The translations under genes were made by a program, and so were the position numbers. A stretch of 35,475 nt of DNA from Ectocarpus siliculosus. Lineage: Eukaryota > Sar > Phaeophyceae > Ectocarpales > Ectocarpaceae. The notes beneath the pieces were generated by a model. That model was not told the origin of the DNA. It worked only from the letters and a program-made list of their open reading frames with translations, and made no database searches. The DNA lies in NCBI GenBank assembly GCA_000310025.1, contig FN649727.1, forward strand, positions 4,106,585 to 4,142,059, read 5' to 3'. Below are positions 26,191-35,475 of the stretch, piece after piece; the stretch's first letter is position 1, and each line of letters starts with the position of its first letter.

Positions 26191-26350
26191 GGTGTTGTGG
26201 TGATTTGCGCTTGGTATGCGGAGGGAGGGGAAACGCCTTGTCGCGTGTGGTTATTGGTCCTTTTTTGGATGGTGCGGTGTTGTGATTTTTTATCTGTTGC
26301 GCTTGGTATGCATCGGTCGCGGGGGAGGGGGGGCGCGTTGTCGGGTGTGA
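26191..26350 (+). repeat. Imperfect direct repeat after the propeller gene
   Basis: 26191-26250 and 26277-26350 share ggtgttgtg, gcgcttggtatgc, a G-rich run and cgtgtg/gggtgtg in the same order. Probably a 3' UTR or flanking duplication of roughly 60-75 bp. Confidence 0.6.
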
Positions 26351-28282
26351 TCTCCGGGGCGGGATTGGCGCGATCGCCGAATCCGGAACAGATTTTGGTC
26401 GAGATCTTGTGTATATTAGGAAACCCTTGGGGAGATGGCAGGTTCCGATCTTGACTTGGCGAGACTTGATGTGCACAAGAGATGCCCGGAATTTGCTGAG
26501 ATTGATACAAACTTGAACGTTTTGTGACTCAACTCTCTTGTGTTTATTTTTTTGTGTTCACTATTTTTTTTACTAAATAGGCAATACAGCACCGCCGAAG
26601 AAGCAGCATGTTGTAGCTGTTGTTGTGTTTCGATCTGTGACTTCCAACGAGGTTGTTGCAATTCCGTTGTCTTCACATTAAGACCCCTCAACGGGTTCCA
26701 GCCATATTCGTCTGATGTCATTGGGGACTGTTGCTAGGGTCGAGGGAAAAAGAAACGTTTCACCAATGAAGACCGACTAGGTGCCCACACGAGACGGGAC
26801 GAAAGGGACAATTGTTTCCAACACAGCCGCCCTTACAGAGGAGTAGCAGTGATTCAGCGACGCCCTTCGGAAGCAAAAAAAAAACATGAGAGGTCGCGCA
26901 TCTGTAAAGTAGTCGGCTTCCTTTTCGTGCTCTTTCCTCCCCGCTACTCGTTCCGGCGGTGGCGGCCGACTTGGGTCGAGTCTCTCACTCGAGACAAAAT
27001 GGCTGAGGATAAAAAGTTCGACCCTTGAAGAAAAGAAAAGGCACATCACTCTTCGCGGATAGGCAGCCAGCGCCTGGATCTATCTCTAGACCTGATGCCG
27101 AACATGCTTCGAACCTGTCTCCCACTGTCGCCAGCACACGCGCCTCTACACCAGAATTGGAGAACACACACGTTTGTGTCGAGGATAACGTGTCACGGAA
27201 AGAGGCTCTACAGGATACTGGAACCCGTCATGCGTCAGTGAAATAAAATAAAGACCCAGCAGGGTGTATGGGGTGATGCGGCAGCTGCAGCAGAACGGCA
27301 TCGCGAAGCACTCAACGGCGATCACGTGGCGTAGATAGAGACGACGACCGATGACAACATCACGGCTAACGACCGACACTCCCATCAGTTCGTGTATCGG
27401 TACAAGAGCTCATCACACTCTGTTTCATTCACAAGAAAAGTGATATAAACTTTTAGCTTGTAAACCATAACTATAATAGCTTCGAACAAGAATGCACAAC
27501 TACGGTTAAGCATTAGAGCATTTTTGAGACCAGGAAAGGAACTCGCAGAATCGCATCATCACAGGTCCAATGCAACGGCGGGTTGCCTCAACACGCCACG
27601 AGCCCCCCCGTGTGAACTCTCGTCTGTTGTTGCGCACGATGGGGCTTGGTGCGAGCAGACAACTGTCATCTACCACAAGCCTGTCCCCTTACTGGCCTCC
27701 GATGGCTACCCGTACGATTTCTTCGCCAAATTCTTTCCTGTGACCTATCTCACTCCTAGCTTTATTGTGCTTCTTGAGACCCCAACGGCTCCTACCCTTT
27801 CCCGTCGTATTTCTCTACCTAAGGTCGCCCACACAAGCCTGCAGCCGATCGTAACTTCTACGGGGATTGACCCGGATTGGTTATTCGTGACACGGATGTT
27901 GAGCTAGTTGTCGACGTTCTTTGTTAGTCAACGGTCAAACGTCTCCAAAGCCATCAACCAAACGAGCAGTTTCGTGGAGGTCCGGTTACTTATCAATGCT
28001 GTTCCTTCCCATTACTCTTCGGGCTCTCCATGATGCGGCTGCATCTCCCGAACGGTTCTACTCTCATTTGCGTCAAGAAACCACGGCATCCTTCTCTCCA
28101 CGATGAATGCAACGTTTGAATGTTGTCTGCGAAATCAAAAAAAGTTTTCCGGTGTTCATGTCTCCCTTTTCTGTGAGAAAAGCCAATCTAGGGAGGACTG
28201 GAGGGTTTCACTCTTGTCCCCCGTCCCCTCTCGGACAATTTTTTTCCACCGGTAAACACACACGCCTTTTCGTTTTCCAAGG

Positions 28283-28475
28283 GTAAACCAACCTGGCCGC
28301 TACTATGCTCTGAACAAATACATCTCTCTCGGCCTGCACTCTTCTCCTGTGCTGGCCCACGTGTATCGGGCACACAAATCAACTTGTAGAGTCGTAAACC
28401 AACCTGGCCGCTATGCACACCTCTCTCCCGGTCACGAAACACTGCACTCTTCCCGTGTGCTGGCCACAAAGCACA
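28283..28475 (+). repeat. Imperfect tandem duplication (~110 bp unit) beside the DAO gene
   Basis: gtaaaccaacctggccgct occurs at 28283-28301 and 28394-28412, and ctgcactcttctcctgtgct (28334) recurs with one change at 28442, both followed by ggcc. The second copy ends just before the stop codon of the oxidoreductase gene, so the duplication lies in its probable 3' UTR. Confidence 0.75.
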
Positions 28476-28490
28476 CACTGATTCTTTACA

Positions 28491-31400
28491 TCACAGGTCT
28501 CCCGTCGCGTCCTTGCCGAGGTCTTCGAGCGGAGCCACCACCTGCGGCGGCAGGCAGTCGTCGGAATCCAGCAACGCGCAAGCCGCGACGAGCTTCCCCA
28601 GGTAGGCGTGGTGGATCAAGCCCCGCGCTCCCAGCGCGGCGATTACCCACCCCCGCTTGGAGAACGGGAGCCGACCGGCGACCGGGATGCGCCCGTAGCT
28701 GCTGCGCTCTTGCATCACTCGTACCTTTTCACGTCACGACCATGGGCGCGCATGATCAGGGTGGAGCGGGCGAAAAACTGGAAAAACAAAAAGTTGGCAA
28801 CACGGATTCACGGAATCCCCCAGGCGATCTAGATCATCTCATGCGCTCTCCATCCCGTGTCCGCCACTCAATTGGCGAAGGGGGGGGCGAAGCTGGCCCT
28901 GTTCGGGTAAGAAGTCAATGGGTGCACCGATATGGCGGCACCCTGGACAGCGGAATTGCCGGTAGGGCGGCACCATAAATCGCTTGTCACTGCTATCATA
29001 TGCCTTAATAGCGTCGTCATATGCGTTTTGACACCACATACTGCTATGTCGAAATACCCAGAGAGAACATGTGAAATTGTTTCGTCTTCACTTCGCCGAA
29101 ACGAGGGACAAAACACGGCCGGCAACTACGCCTATGGCGCGCGCGTGTTCTCCGTCAAGCGAGGTTCGATGGAACATGTTGCGTGTCCTGGGTGCCCACA
29201 AGAATCGAACTAAAAGCAGCGAGGATACCAACGCCAGCAAAGACGCGCGACTACTGCCTTTGAAGGATGGAGAACACCGCAAAAAGCTGTCGCGTCATTA
29301 TTAGCCCAGAGCGCAAGGACGGCCAACGAAAAGATGGTTACAGTCTCAAGGCCAGGGAGGACAACACTCAGGTCTGTCAACTCGCAGCTGCGTAGTTGTC
29401 CGAACCCCATGTGACTCGTGTGGCATGCAAAAGTTCGGAGAACCCCCCCCCCCCCCCCCTCTCAAACTCACCCCGGCGGTGCATCCAACTGGCGTCACCC
29501 CTTCGAGAGCCGGGAAAAACCGGGCGACTTTTGGCCTCAGCTGTCGGAGGGCCTTGGCCATGTCCGGCGGCCTGTCCACCTGTGCCCGACACGACGGTTA
29601 TCACACACCACCGGGGCCGGACATTCGAGAGAAATGACGGGGTTCATGAGCCTTGGAAACGGATTTCATTTTGGATGCGCGCAGCGGTAGTTGCGGTATT
29701 TCAAGATCACAAGTACAGAATAAAAAAATTAACGGTGCTTGCTTCGCAAACGAAATTGGAAGAAAATGGGGGACCTCATGGCACGGGTGAAAGGCTGCTC
29801 GGATTCAGAGGGGGGATTGTATCAGCAGAGGGTCCCACTACAATGACGTGGGCACCTCTAGATGGCGGCTCGACGTTGCAGAGTAGCGTAGGCTACACGA
29901 CCCGCTCACGAAACAGCATTTAGAAGAGTATTTCCGAGGTATTTTGCGGTGTACGGTACAGCGCAGCGTCGAACAAACCACGACGGTGGCACGAGACGCA
30001 AACACCTTCACCACGCAGATGGTTCGACACGAAGAAGGGTCGAAGACGCGGCACATTCTTACCCAAGACACGCACGAAGACACGCCACGGCGCTGCGCCA
30101 GAGGCCCACACACACGCCGAGCTCTGTTGTGGGGGCGGGTCCCGAGCCGGCGTGGGTTTGCTTCCTCTACTTGCTCGTTTTCGTGAGCGCAAATCGCAGC
30201 GTATGCAAACCGCATACGTATGGACCCGACCCCACAGCAGAGCTCGGCGTGTGGGTCTCGGGCGCAGGCAGCGCCAGGAGCAGTTTACGCAGGCCCGCCC
30301 AGGCCAAGACGAACAAAATAAGACGGAGAGGGGTGAAGGAAGAACGCACAGCAGCCGCGCGGCGGTGGTGCTCAACACGTTATCTCCTTTTGAAAGAGGG
30401 GCTGTTTGGCTCTTATCATACACAACGCTACACTCGTTTTGGCTCTATCGTACGATAACCCGTTCGGGAAGCTGGTGTGTAGGGAAGGCTAGTCCGACAC
30501 CAGAAGAATAATATAGGCTAACGTCAAAGGACTAGTCGTGCCATATGAACTGGTACCTCATACTGACCCCTACCAACCAATCCTGTTTTCCTGGCACCCG
30601 TCTTCAACAAGAGCTGAATCCCGTCTGCTGCCGCGGCACTCGCGCTGCGCTAACCTTCTGTCCGGGCATGAAGGGCTCCTGCGTCGACCCCAGCAAGATC
30701 TTGTCCCCGTTGCCCCCCCCCGCCGCTCCCGTCTCGTCCACCGTGGTCGGCACAACATACTGCCCGCACAGAACCGCGCTCTGCAACAGCCTATCGCTGC
30801 CGCCGCTCCCGCTGCTGCTGCTGCTGCTGCTACCGCTACCGCTACCCTTCCCAGCAGCCCCCTCCCCCCCCGGCTCCACCGCCCTCGCCGCCCCCACGTT
30901 GTCGTACAGCAGGGTCTGTCCGCGCACCAGCCGGAGGCTGACGATGTCCTTCACCCCGGCGAGCGCCTTCACCCCGGCCCCGACGCACGCCACCACGGCG
31001 TTGAACTCCCCCGAGGCGGCCAGCGCGTGGACGTCCTCCACGCTTTGTCGCACCCACGTAGCCCCCTCTTTCCGCGACGGCGACGAGGAGGCGCCGTCAT
31101 CGCCCCCGCTGCTGTCGCCGCCGCTAGCGTTTCTGTCCGCGTCTGCTGCGTTGACGAGCGCGCGGCAGGCGGACCAGAGACCCTTGAGGTACGTCGGCGC
31201 GTCGACCGCTAACGCCCCCCGTATGCGAACTCCTGACGAGCCGGAGGACCAAAGACCGAGGCGTGTGGCGAGAAGCAAGAACGTTGAGAGGGAAATGGAC
31301 GCGGGGAGTGTCGTGCGAAGTCAATAGAAGTGGCTGCTAGGGCTGCTGTGAGCCGATTCAACTCCGCGGGGGGAGAAGCGATGGGGTTCTTGGCGCGACG

Positions 31401-33353
31401 ATAGAATGCATGGGAACCATCGTTGTGATTTTCTCGCAAATGCAAATTCGGTTCACACAATCCGCTGCAAAATAGAAGCCGTCGAGCCCGATTCGATGGT
31501 TTCTGAGCTCAGCACACCAACCACACCGGTAGTTTGACTTATCGGAAGGGTCTAGTGTTGACGGGGAGACGCTCGCTACTTTCCAAAACATGTCGAACAG
31601 CAGTATACTGTGTCAAGTCTCTCGACGGTTCTATACAAACCGACCCTACCGACCTCCTAGGCAGCGCTCAGCGGTTCGTTAGCCCAGCGGTGGAACCTGG
31701 AACCGTACAACCTGAACCAATCCTCACTCGGGCCGGGGCACCAAACCCCTCTCGTCGCCGATAACAAGGACACATTGGACGTCTGCTCGACACATTGACA
31801 ACAACGACCGGGTGGTCGCAACAATAACGATGCTGCTGTACAACTCATAACGTGTTTTACCGGCCCTCGCTTGGCTTAACTCACCCCCCAGACACTCGGG
31901 CGTCGACCCCGGGACGGCCTCCATTATCTCCTCTCGCGTTAACGACTCCACCCACTGCGGCAAGTCCTCCGCGGCCTTGGTGAAGAGGTCGACCTGCTTC
32001 TCGTCCATCAGCGGCCGGTAGACGCTGTTTGTTGTCAAGCACCCCCGTGGACCGTTGGCTGGCGACGCGTCGTCACCGGCGGCGGCGGCGGCGTCATCGA
32101 CAAGCTTATCGTTAACAGTCTGTTGAAGTAGGGGGAGGGGGAGGCACCAGGAAGACGTCGGCGTTCACGTACGTTGCTATGCACACGTATAATGGGATAA
32201 AACTTTTGCCAAGCTGTGTCGTACATAACGCTTTTGAAAACCAAGGAAATTATTACAATGTCGCCTCCGAAGCATCTGTGCGCCGCATTTCCCACGGCCT
32301 GCAGTGGACCTCGATATTCCCGGTCAAAACCAGACCATGGACACAATAATACATTTTGCGATGTCAATTAATGTCGGGTAGAGAACAACCCAAGATCCAA
32401 CTTCTAACACAGCGCCCTGTCGGTAGTCATGAGGTAAGACTACGGTGCTCCTCCATGAAATTGTACGTGCTAATGCCTCGCCCTTAAATACTCATGTGAG
32501 TCCGACGCGGTTGATTCGTGAAGTTCTCGGCACCACGACACCACATACATGCGGCAGCAGTAGCGTGCTGCGCTGGATTTCGTATCCGTTCTGGTGTTGT
32601 TTTCAAAAAGAAAAATGTACTTCGTAAGAAAAAACGAAGGTTTTCAGTCAGATTGTATTGAAAACAAGATACACCGCCGCAAGTCAGGTCGCGAGAAGCT
32701 GCACTTGAGACACATGCAGCCCTCCAGGCTCTCGTGTTTGTCGTCGTGTGCAGCAAAGGAAAGCCGACAGCAGTAGACTGACTATTACAACTAAACGGCA
32801 AGATTCACGGCCAACGGCGTGACTCATGAAACAAACATGATCGCGGTTCTGCACATACTTGAATGAGATGCTTGGCAGCCTCGAAGCCCTCCTCTCCTTT
32901 CCAGATGAGCTTCCCTCGCGGCGTCAACGGGTGCAGCAGACCGGCAGCCACAGAGCTCGCGCCGCTGCCAGTACCGGCCTCGTGGGGGTCGAAGACAGTC
33001 ACGTCCGACCCGAACGCGGCCAAGTGGTAAGCAGCAGCCATACCCGCGAAACCACCCCCGACAACAGCAACTCGTGGTCTACTGGGGAGGGCGCCAACAG
33101 CGGCTTTGACAGCCGCATCGAGGTCCTCGTCAGCAGCAGCAGCAGCGGACGAAGAGGACGAAGAGGAAAAATACAAGACGCTGCTGCTGCTGCTACTCCC
33201 TCTTGCTGTCGCCCGTCCTTTCCTGCTGCAGCAGGAGGAGAACATGGCTTGATTTGCGAAGGCCATTTTCCCCGCCAGAGGCATCCTGGCGGCGGCGCTT
33301 GCGCAGAGTACAAGCGGCACTATGCCTCGGATGGGAACTCGCCGTCCCTTCAT
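28491..33353 (-). CDS. FAD-dependent oxidoreductase, DAO superfamily (5 exons, 549 aa)
   Basis: Exons 33353-32859, 32119-31885, 31232-30655, 29579-29472 and 28724-28491 (minus) join with GT-AG introns and matching phase, 1,650 nt in all. The fold is that of D-amino-acid oxidase/glycine oxidase/MnmC: it binds FAD and oxidises an amine or amino-acid-like substrate. Evidence: dinucleotide-binding VAVVGGGFAGMAAAYHLA (from residue 95) with a VFDPHEAG acidic strand end; SSVAAGLLHPLTPRG; VYRPLMDEKQ; VRIRGALAVDAPTYLKGLW; FNAVVACVGAG; VRGQTLL; DKILLGSTQEP; and the C-terminal FAD site YGRIPVAGRL with WVIAALGARGLIHHAYLGKL. The ATG at 33353 gives a hydrophobic N-terminus (IRGIVPLVLCASAAA), then KMAFANQ, which could be a signal peptide plus a plastid ASAFAP-like motif; a poly-Ser/Ala linker follows. 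An in-frame ATG lies further upstream (about 33527). Poly-Ser/Gly inserts sit in exon 3. The substrate cannot be told. Confidence 0.9.
29443..29459. repeat. 17-base C/G homopolymer next to a DAO splice donor
   Basis: On the coding (minus) strand this is a run of 17 G about a dozen bases into the intron that starts GTGAGT at 29471. G runs near 5' splice sites can bind splicing regulators or form quadruplexes with other runs. Confidence 0.9.
30089..30274. repeat. Foldback inverted repeat in DAO intron 3
   Basis: The core arms 30111-30142 (cacacgccgagctctgttgt then gggggcgggtcc) and 30222-30253 are reverse complements with 2 mismatches in 32. Similarity extends imperfectly outward to about 30089 and 30274 (ggcgctgcgcc against ggcagcgcc). 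The 80-bp loop holds a smaller inverted repeat (gtatgcaaaccgcatac). No coding capacity. Confidence 0.75.
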
Positions 33354-33891
33354 CGGTCCCAACTCTGCCTCTGACAGCAGATATCTACTGCTGCTGTGTA
33401 CTCTAACGGCAGCGTTGCTGGACTTTGCATGCAATGTTGTGTAGCACAGCACCAGCGAGGCCCTCTTGAACAGGGGCACCGCAGTTTGACAAAACTGCTG
33501 TGGGTAGGGAGGGACGGGGACCCCCATATCCTGCGCCACATGCACAGATCCTCTGTGCAGTGCTCAGCATGCTGTGCTGCGCTTTGTGCTGCGCAGCCTA
33601 CAGTAGCGTCACGGTCCACGTTCGTGGCGTGCGTATGCTAGGTACATAGTAGAGAGAGAGAGAAAAGGTCCCCGCAGTTTTCTGATTGGCCAATTTTTTT
33701 GAAAGGAAAACGGGTGATGATTTTTTTTTTTTTGTCTTCGCTTCAATCAGAGCTCACAGCACTGACTGGTGGTGCCGTTTACTCCAACCCGCGTAGTCAC
33801 ACAGAAGAGCCCCTCTCTGCCCTCCCCTCCCCTCCTGCGGTACTTTGCCTTCGATTTTTAATGCGAAAAACTCACTTTTTCAAGAAAAGCT

Positions 33892-33963
33892 CGCTTACGC
33901 CGGGTATCGAACCCCTGACGTGACCTCTAGAAGATGTCGAGGATACCAACTAGACCACCGGGG
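33892..33963 (-). tRNA. tRNA-like sequence with intact A and B boxes (pseudo-tRNA or SINE head)
   Basis: Read on the minus strand, TGGTCTAGTTGG (33957-33946) fits the pol III A box and GGTTCGATACC (33913-33903) the B box. The 32 bases between them equal the spacing in a normal tRNA. An anticodon-like loop CTTCTAG would give TCT (Arg), flanked by a 5-bp stem with one mismatch. However, the two acceptor-stem halves do not pair and two T-stem pairs fail. It is therefore a degenerate tRNA or the tRNA-derived head of a SINE, rather than a working tRNA gene. Confidence 0.5.
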
Positions 33964-34711
33964 GGACCGACATATGATTATATTCTGCCTGATCATGCAC
34001 CAACGGAAGGAATGACTGATGATGCGGTGAATGCCTTCAGCTTTTATATGTTTCTCGAGAGAAGTAAGGGCAACGATCTGCCCTCCTCGTCCTTCGAAGT
34101 ACTACTTACAGAGGATACGATGTCTGCACTTTTGTACCTTCTGTGAGCAAAAATGATGGGTAGGCCAACAAACGTCCAACTGCTAATTCCCAGTCTCTTG
34201 TCCCTACTTTTTGCGCGGCTTCCCAAAACTGAGTTCTCTCTTTTATGCGCAAGAAGAGATTTTAGGAAAACTACAAACCAATGCGGATTGCCACGGACAC
34301 AAACCACACGAAACCTTGTTGAGATCTCAAACAAAATGCAGCAATCGTTTCTCCTGGAGTACAGCATGGCGCGCAGAAATAACTGAGAACCACTGAATGT
34401 AGTAAATGTTTTGGGGGCCGCTAACTTCAATAGGCATTGCCCCCAAAATGAACCTGCCACCTCGTCCCCCCCGCTCCCCTCCTGTGCCCACCCTCAAGCT
34501 CCGCATACATGCAATAAACCATTAGTTTGCGCACACCCCACCACTCCTACCTTACACAAACTTACACCACATATACGCTCGCGCACCGGCAAAATCTAAT
34601 GTACGGTACCGCGCAACGCCCCCTTCCCCAACCCTGACTCCGCCACAGGGTGACACACATCCATCCATCCGCCAAAGGCCTACTTCGAGTTAGTTTACAC
34701 ACCACAATCTT

Positions 34712-34984
34712 TCAAACAAGAAAGCTAAGGGTTCGGTTCAGGGCCACCTCCCCATAAGGCTTTGCTGTTGCTGCTGCTGCTGGCGGTGTTTCCTCGAGAT
34801 GATTCGAATGGGCATCACTGCCATTCGAGGTCGGTTCAGCAGTAGCACGCGGAAACAACTTGAGCAACGCAGAAGGTTCTTTTTTCCCACCCCATCTATC
34901 TGCTAACCTCTCCACCGTACATATATCGCAATCACGGCACCACGGACATGCCGAGACTTGAGCACGCCACGACCGGTACATCAT
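34712..34984 (-). other. Possible terminal exon of an unseen minus-strand gene
   Basis: An open minus-strand frame ends at a stop at 34712. It reads CPWCRDCDICTVERLADRWG, then a Ser/Glu/Ala-rich end. Codon choice is plausible but there is no clear acceptor and no family match. The rest of such a gene would lie right of the window. Confidence 0.2.
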
Positions 34985-35090
34985 TGATCAGCTGATCGTT
35001 TCCAAGGCCGCCACCCCTAAGCACCAAAGGAATTCGTACTCAACCTGTAACAAGACTAAAACTGGGAGGGGCTGGAGCTACACGCGGGTT

Positions 35091-35106
35091 GCCCCAAATT
35101 TGGGGC
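35091..35106. repeat. 16-bp perfect palindrome
   Basis: gccccaaatttggggc is fully self-complementary. It is followed within 40 bp by another G/C dyad (cccggggatgtttccccg). Possible protein-binding site or chance. Confidence 0.6.
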
Positions 35107-35438
35107 CATCCTACCCTTCCCGGGGATGTTTCCCCGTCCCCTCATCCCCTCATCATACAAACGCACGCCTGGTACAGGAAACCCTTGAGGGAGCGTAGCA
35201 CCTCACCCCCCCCCCCCCCCCAGTGGTTTGCGGGGGCTAACAACGCATTCTAACCTCTGTTGGGAAAACATGTGGTTTTCATGTGATGTGCAGCAAAATA
35301 GTGTTTCATGGGCACAATCCCTAAAAATGTCGAGGTTGTAAATTTTAATCAGGGGCGCTTTTCAGCACACTGGGGGGCGGTACAAGTGGAAACCAAATCG
35401 GTACCAAACTTGGGGGAAACATGGTCAAAACTGTTTTC

Positions 35439-35473
35439 TGTGTGAAATTGTTATTCGCTCTCCATTTCACACA
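35439..35473. repeat. 10-bp inverted repeat at the right edge
   Basis: tgtgtgaaat (35439-35448) and atttcacaca (35464-35473) are exact reverse complements around a 15-bp loop. This could be the start of a longer element that continues past the window. Confidence 0.5.
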
Positions 35474-35475
35474 AA

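Larger units (their letters stand above)
26111..28490. other. Convergent spacer with local duplications
   Basis: This is the 3' side of both flanking genes. An unassigned plus-strand ORF at 27524-27907 (127 codons; includes SDGYPYDFFAKFFPVTYLTP) has no recognised family and no intron signals; it may be a decayed mobile-element fragment or chance. The interval 27390-27530 is AT-rich. Apart from the repeats listed separately I see nothing else. Confidence 0.4.
33354..35475. other. Right-end region without a recognised gene
   Basis: The 5' flank of the oxidoreductase gene lies at the left. Features are a tRNA-like sequence, T- and C-homopolymers (33721-33732, 35206-35221), a GC palindrome and a terminal hairpin. 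A plus-strand ORF at 33934-34146 overlaps the tRNA-like sequence and is not supported. Confidence 0.4.

Noticed and set aside
27524-27907. Possible mobile-element protein fragment
   Set aside because: No reverse transcriptase, integrase or transposase motif could be identified and no terminal repeats surround it, so it is left as an unassigned ORF.
33934-34146. 70-codon ORF overlapping the tRNA-like sequence
   Set aside because: It shares bases with the pol III-type boxes, shows no family signal and has no supporting splice sites.

Overview
This is nuclear DNA of a eukaryote. The genes are broken by many GT-AG introns of about 280 to 1,900 bp, the coding exons are GC-rich, and CAG/CTG, Gly/Ser and GA low-complexity sequence is common. 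Two features point to a flagellated heterokont alga with a secondary plastid, most likely a brown alga of the Ectocarpus kind. One gene encodes a glyoxalase-family enzyme with a signal peptide followed by an ASAFAP-like plastid-import motif. Another encodes a TTLL9-type tubulin ligase, expected in organisms with axonemes. The species is an inference from style, not from a marker gene.

Layout. (1) 1-3870, minus: part of a PP1-type serine/threonine phosphatase. Three catalytic exons are visible. The C-terminal half runs off the left edge and the first exon was not found. Its introns hold a 42-bp minisatellite, a 230-bp inverted-repeat element and a small duplicated piece of an exon. (2) 3871-5963: divergent spacer, no convincing gene. 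(3) 5964-11212, plus: complete 8-exon TTLL9-like gene (699 aa) with a long Gly/Ser tail. (4) 11213-13389: convergent spacer. (5) 13390-14379, minus: single-exon protein with a PP1-docking RVxF motif resembling that of PNUTS. (6) 14380-17637: no recognised gene. (7) 17638-19930, minus: plastid-type VOC/glyoxalase-family protein, with its last exon unresolved. (8) 20153 onward, plus: acidic coiled-coil first exon, starting only 222 bp from the VOC start codon. (9) 21538-26110, plus: seven exons of a conserved-looking membrane protein with a beta-propeller-like domain and one C-terminal transmembrane helix. (10) 26111-28490: convergent spacer with repeats. (11) 28491-33353, minus: complete 5-exon FAD-dependent oxidoreductase of the DAO superfamily (549 aa). 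(12) 33354-35475: no recognised gene; contains a tRNA-like sequence with intact A and B boxes.

The gene models rest on family motifs that continue across splice sites with matching phase. The TTLL and DAO models each sum to an exact multiple of three and end at a stop codon. There is no operon-like logic. The only functional link between neighbours is a PP1 catalytic gene lying about 10 kb from a gene for a putative PP1-binding protein. I see no clear new multi-gene system. The best leads are the unusual PP1 signature, the uncharacterised membrane propeller protein, the unplaced coiled-coil gene and several foldback or tandem repeats.
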